Of a stretch of DNA of 64,000 nt, positions 35,061-43,334 are shown piece after piece; positions within the stretch are counted from its first letter, which is position 1; each line of letters starts with the position of its first letter. The DNA lies in contig CAYYTU010000009.1 of NCBI GenBank assembly GCA_964474655.1, forward strand, positions 12,951 through 76,950, read 5' to 3'. The notes below the pieces were generated by a model that worked only from the letters and a program-made list of their open reading frames with translations, did not search any database and was not told where the DNA came from. This DNA is from CAYYTU01 sp964474655 (lineage in GTDB: Bacteria; Chloroflexota; Anaerolineae; B4-G1). A program made the position numbers and the translations under genes.

Positions 35061-36320
35061 CTACGTACCCAGTTCCCACGAGGACAGGTACTCCTCTTGT
35101 TCCGGCGTCAGCTCGTCGATCTCGACGCCCATCGCCTCCAGCTTGAGCTCGGCGATCTGCTCGTCGATCACCTCCGGCACGTTGTAGACCGTGCGCTCCA
35201 GCTCGTCGGCGTGGTTGAGCATATACTCGGCACACAAGGACTGATTGGCGAAGGACATATCCATCACCGCGCTGGGATGGCCCTCGGCGGCCGAGAGGTT
35301 GACCAGGCGGCCCTCCGCCAGCAGATAGATATGGCGCCCATCAGGGAGCGTGTACTCGTCCACGAAGGGCCGCACGCGGCGCGCTGGCTCGACGGCCATC
35401 TCCTTCAACGCCGGGATGTTGATCTCCACGTTGAAATGACCCGAGTTAGCCACAATAGCGCCGTCCTTCATCACCTCAAAGTGATGCTCATCGATGACTT
35501 TGATGTCGCCGGTGGAAGTGACGAAGATGTCGCCCTGCGGCGCAGCCTCCGCCATCGGCATCACGCGGAAACCGTCCATCACCGCCTCCAGGGCCTTGAG
35601 CGGATCGACCTCGGTGACGATGACGTTACCCCCCAGCCCCTTGGCCCGCATCGAAATGCCCCGGCTGCACCAGCCATAGCCCGCCACGACCACCGTCTTG
35701 CCCGCCACGAGGACGTTGGTGGCGCGGACGACGCCGTCCAGCGTCGATTGGCCGGTGCCGTAGCGGTTATCGAACAGGTGCTTGGTCATAGCGTCGTTGA
35801 CGGCCACAATGGGGTAGGCCAGCGCGCCGTCGTTCGCCATCGCGCGCAGGCGGATGACGCCTGTGGTGGTCTCCTCGGTGCCGCCGATGACGTTATCGAT
35901 CAGCTCGGTGCGGTCCCGGTGGAGCGTGCTCACCAGGTCGGCGCCGTCGTCCATCGTGATATGCGGCTCGTGGTCAAGCGCCGCGTGGATGTGCTCGTAG
36001 TAGGTATCGTTGTCCTCGCCTTTGATGGCGAAGACGGGAATCTCGTAATAAGAAACGAGCGCCGCGGCCACATCATCCTGCGTGGAGAGCGGGTTGGAGG
36101 CAGTCAGCACCACCTCGGCGCCGCCGGCCTGGAGCGTGCGAGCCAGGTTCGCCGTCTCCGTGGTGATGTGGAGACAGGCCGACATGCGCACGCCATCCAG
36201 CGGCTTCTCCTCTCTGAAGCGCTCGCGAATGAGGCGTAAAACTGGCATCTCCCGCTCCGCCCAGTGAATGCGGCGGCGACCGGCAGGGGCCAGATCAAGG
36301 TCTTTGACGTCGTAGTCCAT
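35061..36320 (-). CDS. ahcY: S-adenosylhomocysteine hydrolase
   Basis: 419 residues. SACLHITTETANLARTLQAGGAEV, then the Lys/Asp active-site region (VNDAMTKHLFDNRYGTGQSTLDG), the NAD-binding GYGWCSRGISMRAKGLGGNVIVTE and EGRLVNLSAAEGHPSAVMDMSFANQ near the C-terminus. It hydrolyses SAH to adenosine and homocysteine with bound NAD. The length fits the shorter bacterial/archaeal form without the insertion found in some actinobacterial enzymes. Confidence 0.95.
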   Translation of the reverse strand: MDYDVKDLDLAPAGRRRIHWAEREMPVLRLIRERFREEKPLDGVRMSACLHITTETANLARTLQAGGAEVVLTASNPLSTQDDVAAALVSYYEIPVFAIKGEDNDTYYEHIHAALDHEPHITMDDGADLVSTLHRDRTELIDNVIGGTEETTTGVIRLRAMANDGALAYPIVAVNDAMTKHLFDNRYGTGQSTLDGVVRATNVLVAGKTVVVAGYGWCSRGISMRAKGLGGNVIVTEVDPLKALEAVMDGFRVMPMAEAAPQGDIFVTSTGDIKVIDEHHFEVMKDGAIVANSGHFNVEINIPALKEMAVEPARRVRPFVDEYTLPDGRHIYLLAEGRLVNLSAAEGHPSAVMDMSFANQSLCAEYMLNHADELERTVYNVPEVIDEQIAELKLEAMGVEIDELTPEQEEYLSSWELGT

Positions 36321-36336
36321 AGACTAGCATTCTCCT

Positions 36337-36657
36337 TTATCTCATATATTCTTTCAAGCGTCTAACCAGTTCTTTAGCTTGTTCGAAGTTAGCCTTCACT
36401 TCCTGATAGGTCGGGCCTTCTCCGAAAAAGGGATAGCGTTCTTGAATGTAGTAGGCCGTGACTTCAGCACATAAACGACGGAACATCTTCAGATCTGCTT
36501 CATACCGAGCTGCTTCTTCCACAAGGGCTCTCAAGTCGTGAATCCGCTTCAGCCGCCAGCCTTTGGATAGCAAAAAGCCCTTGAGATATTTCTCCAGGGC
36601 TTGCTGAAGATGAAACGCCGCGTCGGCCACATCATCCTCATCCAGTCGTCTGGGCAC
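36337..36657 (-). CDS. HEPN-domain toxin-like protein, 5' end uncertain or frameshifted
   Basis: The listed frame uses a GTG at 36657, but coding similarity continues upstream as ADWLEIAAKDFHRV, typical of the first HEPN helix, with no start codon in that frame. An ATG overlapping the MNT stop (36728) is one nucleotide out of frame, suggesting an indel. Residues FHLQQALEKYLKGFLLSKGW and RLKRIHDL give the HEPN core with an RX4H motif, the proposed RNase site. HEPN proteins pair with MNT nucleotidyltransferases, which sits directly upstream and is itself broken. Confidence 0.6.
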   Translation of the reverse strand: MPRRLDEDDVADAAFHLQQALEKYLKGFLLSKGWRLKRIHDLRALVEEAARYEADLKMFRRLCAEVTAYYIQERYPFFGEGPTYQEVKANFEQAKELVRRLKEYMR

Positions 36658-36716
36658 CCGATGGAAATCCTTAGCTGCAATTTCGAGCCAGTCGGCTGGA
36701 ACAGGAGGACTCGTCC

Positions 36717-37214
36717 TCAGGAGGCATAAAGCAACTTCCCCTCGGTCAGTATTTCCTCGAAGAACTGGTCACCTTTGTCGCACCGTTCCTGCAACTCATC
36801 GGGTGTTATGACGATGGGCGAAAAGGGAATTGTACCCACAATCTCGGCTACAGGCGTATGCAAAACTTGGGGGATTAAGAGCGTCAAGACTTCGGAAGTC
36901 TACGTTAACAATGTGCTCTGGCTTCAAAACCGCTCTCTTAAGCACAATTTGGCAAGCAAAGTAGTATTCAGAGACTTCCGAAGTCTGTCCTCCCTCGACT
37001 TGTAGATGCGCCCATCGGCTACCAGCTCACTGACCTCAGCCCATCGCTTAGAAAACGATTTGTCGGTCTCTTTCAAGATCAAAAGATCAATGTCACTCGT
37101 CGCCTTGGGTTCCCCATAGGCGTAAGAACCAAAGAGAACAATGCGTTCCGGTTGATAATTCGCTACCAGAGCATCGACAACTCGCTCCAGAACAGACTGC
37201 ATATCCCTAGACAT
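36717..37214 (-). pseudogene. MNT-type nucleotidyltransferase (antitoxin), split by an R2 repeat
   Basis: The ATG at 37214 follows GGAGGAC. The N-terminal part has the polymerase-beta signature VLFGSYAYGEPKATSDIDLLIL and runs to ELVADG. The frame then enters a repeat and stops at 36924, giving about 96 residues. Beyond the repeat, the missing C-terminal part of the family is still readable on the same strand (GTIPFSPIVITPDELQER, GDQFFEEILTEG), ending with TGA at 36717-36719. The insertion is therefore real and fairly recent. A partly functional truncated protein is possible. Confidence 0.8.
36887..36986. repeat. R2 element inserted in the MNT gene
   Basis: A 100-bp element bounded by two 15-bp palindromes AGACTTC(G/C)GAAGTCT (36887-36901 and 36972-36986). 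The homologous sequence continues to ~37008 (TGTCCTCCCTCGACTTGTAG), also found at 29435-29469. It introduces in-frame stops into the nucleotidyltransferase gene. A second element of 97 bp with the same ends lies at 45336-45432. Confidence 0.8.
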
Positions 37215-37337
37215 ACGTCCTCCGAACCTCGGCGATGCCCTCCTGCACCAGAGCCGTAAGATCTTCTTCAGAAAGCGCATCGTAATCGAGCCCTTTCTGC
37301 CCGCCACGTAGTATACCTAAAATACCCGAAACGGCAA

Positions 37338-37414
37338 CCGACCGGGCCTCGAAAGCCCGGTCGGTCACAGCGAAGAAACCAGCGAGTGCCAGGTACCTGG
37401 GAAGTACCTGGCAC
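37338..37414 (-). other. Two hairpins downstream of the PLP enzyme gene, probable terminator region
   Basis: GTGCCAGGTAC (37386-37396) pairs perfectly with 37404-37414 just after the stop codon of the PLP gene. A 10-bp stem CCGACCGGGC/GCCCGGTCGG (about 37338-37364) follows, then TTGCCGTTT on the minus strand. The U tract is poor, so either a weak terminator or a repeat sequence. Confidence 0.4.
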
Positions 37415-37419
37415 CTGCG

Positions 37420-38889
37420 CTACAGCTCTTCCAGCAAACCCGTCATCTCATTGAACTGTCGGATTCGCTCGTCGATCTCGTCGACCTGGTCGTGGATGCT
37501 GTCCCAGTAGTCGCGCTCGTACCACTGGGCGTTGAGATCCTCAAGCTCCTTGCCCTGCTGCTCGATCCAGGTGAAGTACTTGAGGTTATGGATGCGCTTC
37601 CGCTCCCAGTAATCGAGCTCGAACACATAATCCAGCGTGCAACCATCAAGATATTGGTGATAATCGGCTGCGGCGTCCGTCTCCGTGTACTCGCCGTGCT
37701 CCTCGTGGAGCTCTTGCAAGCGACTCTGGTAGAGCTCCATCGAGTCGGTGAAGACGGTCAGCACCACGTCCTCCTCGCCCAGCTCGTACCACTTGGCAAA
37801 CTTGATACTGGAGAGCACGTTGGCGATGCTGGAGATGCCCAGCAGGTCCAGGTTGCTCACCAGTTCCTCCGGCACGCTCTGATCGACCAGATACGCGCGG
37901 CCGGCCGGCTCGTTGAACAATCTCGTCAAGCTCATACAGGCTTCGTCGTCGATGGCCATCACCATATCCGTGTTCTTGACGTTGTGAATCCAGGGCACGT
38001 GCTTGTCGCCGATGCCCTCGATGCGATGGCCGCCGTAGCCGTTGAGCAGCAGCGTGGGGCACTGGAGCGCCTCGCTGGCCGCTACCTTGCTGGTGGGGAA
38101 GATTTCTTTCATATAATCGCCGCAGCCAATAGTGCCCGCCGAGCCCGTGGTCAGCACCACGCCGCGATACTGATCGCGCTGCCTCAGCTCCCGCTTCAGC
38201 ACCTCCTCCATGGCATGGCCGGTGACGTCGTAGTGCCAGAGGTGATTGCCGAACTCGTCGAACTGGTTGAAGACCACCACGTCCTCGCGCGTCTCGCGCA
38301 GCTCCCAGGTCTTGTCGAAGATCTCTTTGACGTTGCTCTCGCAGCCCGGCGTAGCGATCACCTCGCCCGCCACCTTAGAAAGCCAGTCGAAGCGCTCCTG
38401 GCTCATCTCCTCCGGCAGGATGGCGATCGATTCGCAGGCCAGCAGCGAGGCGTCGTAGGCACCACCGCGGCAGTAGTTGCCGGTCGAGGGCCAGACCGCC
38501 TTCTGATAGGTGGGATCGAACTGGCCGGTGACCAGCCTTGGCACCAGGCAGCCGAACGTGGCGCCGACCTTGTGCGATCCGGTGGGGAACCACTTGCCCA
38601 CCAGCGCGATGATACGCGCCGGCACGCCCGTCAGCGACGAGGGCAGCTCGACGTAGTTGACGCCGTTGTACCCGCCGCCCTGCTCCGTGGGTTCATTCTT
38701 CCAGGTGATGCGGAAGAGGTTCAGCGATGCGATGTCCCACAGGCCGATCTTCGCCAGACGCTTCTTAACGCCATCGGGGATCAGTGAGGGATCCCGCATC
38801 TGCGCAAAGGTGGGGATGACGATCTCCCGCTCTCGCGCCCGCTGCACCGTTCTTTCTAATTGCTTCTCGTCAATCGATAGGTCTATCAT
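37420..38889 (-). CDS. PLP-dependent fold-type II enzyme (cysteine synthase/threonine dehydratase superfamily), function unknown
   Basis: 489 residues. The PLP Lys is in TGSHKVGATFG (~106), and PSTGNYCRGGAYDASLLA (~134) matches the phosphate/substrate loop (S/T)GN of the fold-type II family. LTTGSAGTIGCGDY (~250) would hold the PLP phosphate. The length exceeds the usual 320-400 because of a ~90-residue charged C-terminal helical tail. It is not a clear CysK, CBS or IlvA. The neighbouring transcarbamylases and carbamate kinase suggest a lyase on an amino or ureido acid. Confidence 0.75.
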   Translation of the reverse strand: MIDLSIDEKQLERTVQRAREREIVIPTFAQMRDPSLIPDGVKKRLAKIGLWDIASLNLFRITWKNEPTEQGGGYNGVNYVELPSSLTGVPARIIALVGKWFPTGSHKVGATFGCLVPRLVTGQFDPTYQKAVWPSTGNYCRGGAYDASLLACESIAILPEEMSQERFDWLSKVAGEVIATPGCESNVKEIFDKTWELRETREDVVVFNQFDEFGNHLWHYDVTGHAMEEVLKRELRQRDQYRGVVLTTGSAGTIGCGDYMKEIFPTSKVAASEALQCPTLLLNGYGGHRIEGIGDKHVPWIHNVKNTDMVMAIDDEACMSLTRLFNEPAGRAYLVDQSVPEELVSNLDLLGISSIANVLSSIKFAKWYELGEEDVVLTVFTDSMELYQSRLQELHEEHGEYTETDAAADYHQYLDGCTLDYVFELDYWERKRIHNLKYFTWIEQQGKELEDLNAQWYERDYWDSIHDQVDEIDERIRQFNEMTGLLEEL

Positions 38890-38921
38890 CCATCCTCCGT
38901 GATTATTTCCATTGGGGTTGC

Positions 38922-38984
38922 AGGTTGCAGGTTCACGTTCCGGTTCATCATGCCCACAACCCGAAATCGGTCAACCTGTAACCT
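38922..38984. repeat. R4 palindromic element, intergenic copy
   Basis: AGGTTGCAGGTT (38922-38933) and AACCTGTAACCT (38973-38984) are inverted repeats with one mismatch, 63 bp end to end. The same kind of ends is found twice inside hypF. It fills the gap between the PLP gene and the metallo-beta-lactamase gene. Confidence 0.6.
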
Positions 38985-38996
38985 ACGATCCGCAGC

Positions 38997-39782
38997 TCAT
39001 AAGCTCATTTGTTCACCATCTTCAGGCACGCTCACTGCCAGGTTTGTCCCGGCGCGTGCCTCATCGATAAGTACATCGGGCTGCTCACCGATCTCCGGTC
39101 CCATATGCACCAGCGCCAGACGCGAGCAACCTGCTCGGCGTGCAATCTCGCCCGCTTGCTCGGCCGTGCTGTGACAATGCGCGGCCGGATCCTCATCAGG
39201 CTGGAGCACAGCGCTGAACGAGGCTTCGTGGATCAGCAGCTCGCAGCCCCGAGCCAGATCGACGGCGGCCTCACACGGGCGCGTGTCCGTCACGAACGCA
39301 AGCGAGGTCCCATCGTCGAAGTCCCAGCGCGCGCCAAGCGTGGGCACGCTTGGTGGATGATCGAGGACACTAGTCCGCATCGTAACGCCAGAAGAGAGCA
39401 CCACCTCATCGTCGGCGCTCTCCGAAAGGCCGTGCCAGCGCAAGTTGAGGTGGTGTACCTTGAGGCTAGAAAACGTCAACGTACCCAGCATCTGCAGCGT
39501 GGCAATGGTGCTGTGCCCGGCATAGACTTGAAGCGCCTCCGGAGCACGCAGCCGATTCAGAGTTAGCATTGGGAAACCCAATACGTGATCACCATGCGAA
39601 TGCGTCACGAAAACGTGATCGATATCAGCGGCGCGAAGATCGTTCCGCGCCAGCTGCGCCATTACCATCGGACCCGCCTCAACCAGCATGCGTGTCCCAG
39701 ATCCTTCGACTAAGAGCACCAAGTTGCCTCTCCGTTTGGCCGAAAAGGCACTACCAGTTCCGAGGAATGTAACGGCAGTCAA
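38997..39782 (-). CDS. Metallo-beta-lactamase fold hydrolase, RNase Z-like
   Basis: About 261 residues starting at a TTG (39782) with GGAGG at good spacing; the first residues TAVTFLGTGSAF are the usual start of this family. Metal ligands: THSHGDHVLGF (HxHxDH), HEASF and CHSTAEQAGEIA, and ALVHMGPE. This arrangement is that of RNase Z/arylsulfatase-like hydrolases. A tRNA 3'-processing role is not assured; it lies within the carbamoyl/PLP cluster and may hydrolyse a small ring or ester. Confidence 0.8.
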   Translation of the reverse strand: MTAVTFLGTGSAFSAKRRGNLVLLVEGSGTRMLVEAGPMVMAQLARNDLRAADIDHVFVTHSHGDHVLGFPMLTLNRLRAPEALQVYAGHSTIATLQMLGTLTFSSLKVHHLNLRWHGLSESADDEVVLSSGVTMRTSVLDHPPSVPTLGARWDFDDGTSLAFVTDTRPCEAAVDLARGCELLIHEASFSAVLQPDEDPAAHCHSTAEQAGEIARRAGCSRLALVHMGPEIGEQPDVLIDEARAGTNLAVSVPEDGEQMSL

Positions 39783-39935
39783 GAGTAACCTCCGTAATTC
39801 TGTGATCTGACGGGAACGCCTCCGTTCCGTGTTCACACACGGTGAGATGGCCTGCCTGGTGAGCGATATGGAGCAGCATTATACCTCAGAACTGGCGATT
39901 TTAGCGTTGCGTCTTCGTTACAACACCATTGCAAA

Positions 39936-41243
39936 CTATCGTGCACGCTCGCTCAACACGCGCTCGGCGGCTGCCAACGTCGGCTCGACTACGGCTGGCT
40001 CCTCCGCCACCGCCTCCATCACGCTGGCGATGTCCTTCAGCCCCGATCCGGTCGCGAGCACCACCACACGCTCGTCGCGACTTACCAGTCCGCGGTCGAC
40101 CGCCTTGACCAACCCGGCGTAAGCGGCGGCTGCGGCCGGTTCGGCGAAGACGCCCATCCCCTGAGCCAGCGCCGGGATGGCGTCCAGGATCTGCTCATCG
40201 GTCACGCGGAGGTAGGCGCCATCGGTCTCTCGAGCCGCCCGCAGGGCCTTGATACGATCGCGGGGCAAGCCGGCCACGATGCTATCGGCGACGGAATGAG
40301 CCTCCACCGGTTCCATCTCCAGCGGAGCAAGGTCGCGCTCCCAGGCATCCACCAGCGGCGCTGACCCCGCGGCCTGCACGCCGATGATGCGCGGCATCCG
40401 GTCGATCCAACCCAGCGCCAGCAGATCCTTCAATCCCTTGTGGACGCCGCCGATGATGCAACCGTCGCCCACAGGGACGAAGATCACATCCGGGGCCTGC
40501 CAGGCCGGGGATGACGCCGCATCGCCCCCCAGCGCCCGGGTCAGCTGCTCGCAGATCTCATAGATGACCGTCTTTTTGCCTTCGGACATATAGGGGTTGT
40601 AGGCCGTGTTGCGGTTGTACCAGTCGAAGGCTCGCGCTACCTCCAGGCAGAGCTCAAACGCCTGGTCGTAGCTCCCATCGACCAGCAGCACCGTGGAGCC
40701 ATAGGCCAGCAGCTGCGCGATCTTGGCCTCCGGTGCCGTGCGCGGCACGAAGATGACGTTCGGCTGATCGACCGCCGCGCAGAGCCCAGAAAGCGCAGCT
40801 GCGGCGTTGCCCGTGCTGGCGGTGGTGACGACATCGTAGCCGGCTTCGCGCGTCTTGACTAGGGCCACCGCCGAAGCGCGATCCTTGAGCGAGGCCGTCG
40901 GCTGCCGGCTGTCGTCCTTGACCCAGACGTGCTCCAGATCCAGCGCAGCGGCCAGGCGTGGCGCCGGGTAGAACGGCGTCCACCCGACGCTGGAAAGCAC
41001 CGTGCCCTCCACCAACGGACGCGCAACGTCTGGCGCCACCGGCAGCAGCGGCAAGTAGCGCCACATCGAGTGCGTGGGATCGTCCACCAGCGCTCCAGGA
41101 TCGATCCGCTCCGCGATACGCTCGTAATTGTAGATCACATCGAGGATGCCATCGTCTCCGTGCCGGGGACAGACGTAGTCGACCTCGCTAGGCTCGTATT
41201 CAGCGCCACAGATGGTGCACTTCAGCCCAAGAATTTGGTCCAT
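39936..41243 (-). CDS. Threonine synthase-like PLP enzyme with N-terminal zinc ribbon
   Basis: 435 residues. An N-terminal CTIC and CPRH pair (~9-32) suggests a zinc ribbon as in archaeal-type ThrC. The PLP Lys is in QPTASLKDRASAVAL (~125), with ASTGNAAAALSG (~148) and PVGDGCIIGGVHKG (~275). Related members include threonine synthase and diaminopropionate ammonia-lyase-type enzymes. Its position 15 nt upstream of the mRNA end from carbamate kinase makes a catabolic beta-lyase role as likely as threonine synthesis. Confidence 0.8.
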   Translation of the reverse strand: MDQILGLKCTICGAEYEPSEVDYVCPRHGDDGILDVIYNYERIAERIDPGALVDDPTHSMWRYLPLLPVAPDVARPLVEGTVLSSVGWTPFYPAPRLAAALDLEHVWVKDDSRQPTASLKDRASAVALVKTREAGYDVVTTASTGNAAAALSGLCAAVDQPNVIFVPRTAPEAKIAQLLAYGSTVLLVDGSYDQAFELCLEVARAFDWYNRNTAYNPYMSEGKKTVIYEICEQLTRALGGDAASSPAWQAPDVIFVPVGDGCIIGGVHKGLKDLLALGWIDRMPRIIGVQAAGSAPLVDAWERDLAPLEMEPVEAHSVADSIVAGLPRDRIKALRAARETDGAYLRVTDEQILDAIPALAQGMGVFAEPAAAAAYAGLVKAVDRGLVSRDERVVVLATGSGLKDIASVMEAVAEEPAVVEPTLAAAERVLSERAR

Positions 41244-41258
41244 AGTCGCCTCCCCAGC

Positions 41259-42212
41259 TTACGGAACGATCCGCGTGCCGGTCTCGCCCTTCAACGCCCG
41301 GGCGATGTTCTCCGGCGTCGTGATAAGGGCTTCCCGACCGCCCTTTTCCAGGAACCAGATGATGGCCTTGATCTTGGGCCGCATACTGCCCGCAGCGAAG
41401 TGGCCCTCCTCGACGTACCGCTTCGCCTCGGCCACGGTCATCTCGTCGATCGGCTCCTGCTCCGGCGTGCCGAAGTTGAGATAGACGTGTTCGACCGCGG
41501 TGGAGATCAGGAACAGATCGGCGTCGATGGAGTGCGCCAGCAGCGCCGAGGCGTAGTCCTTGTCGATCACGGCCGCCACGCCCTCCAGGTCGCCGTCCTC
41601 GTTCCGCACGACGGGAATGCCGCCCCCGCCGACGGTGATGGTGACGATCCCGGCATCGATCAGACGGCGCACGGCGTCCAGCTCGACGATTTCCTCCGGA
41701 TACGGCGAGGGCACCACCCGGCGCCAGCCGCGCCCGGCGTCCTCCACCACCGACCAGCCCTCCTCCTCGGCCCGCTGCTGGGCCTCGCCCTCGTCCATAA
41801 ACCCGCCGATGGGCTTGCTCGGCTGATCGAAGGCCGGATCGCCCGCGTCCACGCGCACCTGGGTGATCACCGTGGCAGCCGCTTTCTCCATCCCGCGACG
41901 ATGGAACTCGTTATGGAGGTTCTGTTGCAGCGCGTACCCGATGGCTCCCTGAGTATCGGCGCCACAAGCATCCAGCGGCACCTCGTGCATCCCAGCCACC
42001 TTGGCCGCGATCTCCGAGCGACGCAGGATGAAGCCGACCTGCGGGCCGTTGCCGTGACCAATCGCCACGTCCCAGCCCCGCTCGATCATATCGGCGATGT
42101 GTCGACAGGTCTCCTTCGCTGCCTCGTACTGATCTTGCACCGTCTGATGCTGCTTATCCTTGATCAACGAATTACCGCCGATCGCTACGACAGCGACTTT
42201 CTTCTCTGTCAT
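41259..42212 (-). CDS. arcC: Carbamate kinase
   Basis: 317 residues with the family landmarks AIGGNSLI, GHGNGPQVGFILRRSE, TVGGGGIPVV, IDKDYASALLA, and HFAAGSMRPKIKAIIWFLEKGG. It catalyses carbamoyl phosphate + ADP to ammonia, CO2 and ATP. It sits 12 nt downstream of a YgeW-like transcarbamylase, the usual supplier of carbamoyl phosphate in catabolic clusters. Confidence 0.95.
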   Translation of the reverse strand: MTEKKVAVVAIGGNSLIKDKQHQTVQDQYEAAKETCRHIADMIERGWDVAIGHGNGPQVGFILRRSEIAAKVAGMHEVPLDACGADTQGAIGYALQQNLHNEFHRRGMEKAAATVITQVRVDAGDPAFDQPSKPIGGFMDEGEAQQRAEEEGWSVVEDAGRGWRRVVPSPYPEEIVELDAVRRLIDAGIVTITVGGGGIPVVRNEDGDLEGVAAVIDKDYASALLAHSIDADLFLISTAVEHVYLNFGTPEQEPIDEMTVAEAKRYVEEGHFAAGSMRPKIKAIIWFLEKGGREALITTPENIARALKGETGTRIVP

Positions 42213-42224
42213 AAGTAATCTCCC

Positions 42225-43262
42225 TTACCAGTTTCCGATCGTCAGCGCCATCACCGCTTTCTGCACGTGCAGACGGTTCTCGGCGATGTCGTAGATGGCC
42301 GAGCGTGGGCCGGAAGCGACCTCGTCGGTCACCTCGTTGCCCCGGTCCACCGGCATCGGATGGGTGAAGATGGCGTTGTCGGTGCGTGCCATCCGCTCTG
42401 CCGTCGTCGTCCAGCCCTGATAGGCCATCGCCTTCTCGATCTCGGCCTGCTTCTGGAGCTCGCCGTCCTGGTAGGCATCAGGGCTGACCCAGTTGCGGCA
42501 ATAGACGACGTGCGCGTCCTCGTAGCCGCTGTCGGGGTCGTGGACCACGTCGAAGTCGCGCCCGTTCTCGGCGCAATTCTGCTTCGTCCAGTCGATGACC
42601 TCCGGATCCAGATCGTAGCCCTCGGGATAGGCCATCGTCACGTCCATCCCGAAGCGCGAGGCGATCAGTAGCGCCGCCTGCACCGAGCACCAGGAGCGGG
42701 CCAGCGCCCCGGAGCCCCACTTGAGCAGAAACTTCTTGCCGCGCAGGGCCTCGAAGTCGGGACGAGCCGGACCGCCGCCGTACCATTCGGCCCAGCCCAT
42801 CACGTCGGCCAGGGCCTGGCAGGGATGGAAGCGGTCATCGGCCATGTTCAGGATCGGCACATCAGCCCACTTGGCGTACTCCACCAGCATCTCGTCGCCG
42901 GCGCCGTAGTAGGGCACCTTGTCCTCCAGGATGCGGATGCCGAGCCCGGCTGCGTAGCGCGCCATCACCGTGGCGGCGTCCTCGACGGTCTCGCCGGCCT
43001 TTTTGTCGGTCTTGAAGCGCCCAGCCGAGGGCGTCATAAACTGCGCGTGGCCGCCCAGCTCGGTCGCCGCGGCTTCGAACGAGATGCGCGTGCGCACCGA
43101 CGGGTTGTAGAAGAACATAATGAACGTCTTGTGCTCCAGGATGCGTGTCCAGCGGTCGGAGAAGCGCTCGCGCTTCATCTTCGACGCCAGCTCCAGCGCC
43201 GCCATCAGCTCATCGACGCTCCAATCCTGGGTGCAAATAAAGTCACGTCCGTAAAGATCCAT
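42225..43262 (-). CDS. YgeW-like (knotted) transcarbamylase, paralogue A
   Basis: 345 residues from the ATG at 43262 (GGAGGTTACAG upstream). Carbamoyl phosphate loop NPSVRTRISFEAA (~55), a second half like YgeW (RFGMDVTMAYPEGYDLDPEV, ~215), but the usual HCLP is replaced by THPMPVDRGNEV (~310). The WAYSPS segment of YgeW reads WGSGALARSW here. It thus belongs to the same family with a different amino-acid-binding site. The substrate is unknown; it is clustered with carbamate kinase. Confidence 0.8.
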   Translation of the reverse strand: MDLYGRDFICTQDWSVDELMAALELASKMKRERFSDRWTRILEHKTFIMFFYNPSVRTRISFEAAATELGGHAQFMTPSAGRFKTDKKAGETVEDAATVMARYAAGLGIRILEDKVPYYGAGDEMLVEYAKWADVPILNMADDRFHPCQALADVMGWAEWYGGGPARPDFEALRGKKFLLKWGSGALARSWCSVQAALLIASRFGMDVTMAYPEGYDLDPEVIDWTKQNCAENGRDFDVVHDPDSGYEDAHVVYCRNWVSPDAYQDGELQKQAEIEKAMAYQGWTTTAERMARTDNAIFTHPMPVDRGNEVTDEVASGPRSAIYDIAENRLHVQKAVMALTIGNW

Positions 43263-43334
43263 CTGTAACCTCCCCAACGACAAATCCCTGGCCCCGACAA
43301 CCAACCTGATGGTCATCGGGACCGGGTATATGGC

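Noticed and set aside
35097..36239. 380-codon plus-strand ORF opposite ahcY
   Set aside because: It mirrors the codon pattern of ahcY, has no start signals and no recognisable domain; ahcY motifs on the minus strand are unequivocal.
37207..37368. Small minus-strand ORF of 53 codons (GTG start) ending inside the MNT start
   Set aside because: The C-terminal residues look protein-like (YDALSEEDLTALVQEGI), but the upstream part runs through a hairpin and has no ribosome site. It may be a remnant of an upstream gene; not firm enough to annotate.
37492..38787. 431-codon plus-strand ORF opposite the PLP enzyme gene
   Set aside because: Antisense shadow of a high-GC gene; composition is rich in Leu, Val, His, Arg and no domain is seen.
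40929..42218. 429-codon plus-strand ORF opposite carbamate kinase and the ThrC-like gene
   Set aside because: Spans two real genes and their gap in antisense; no ribosome site or motif.
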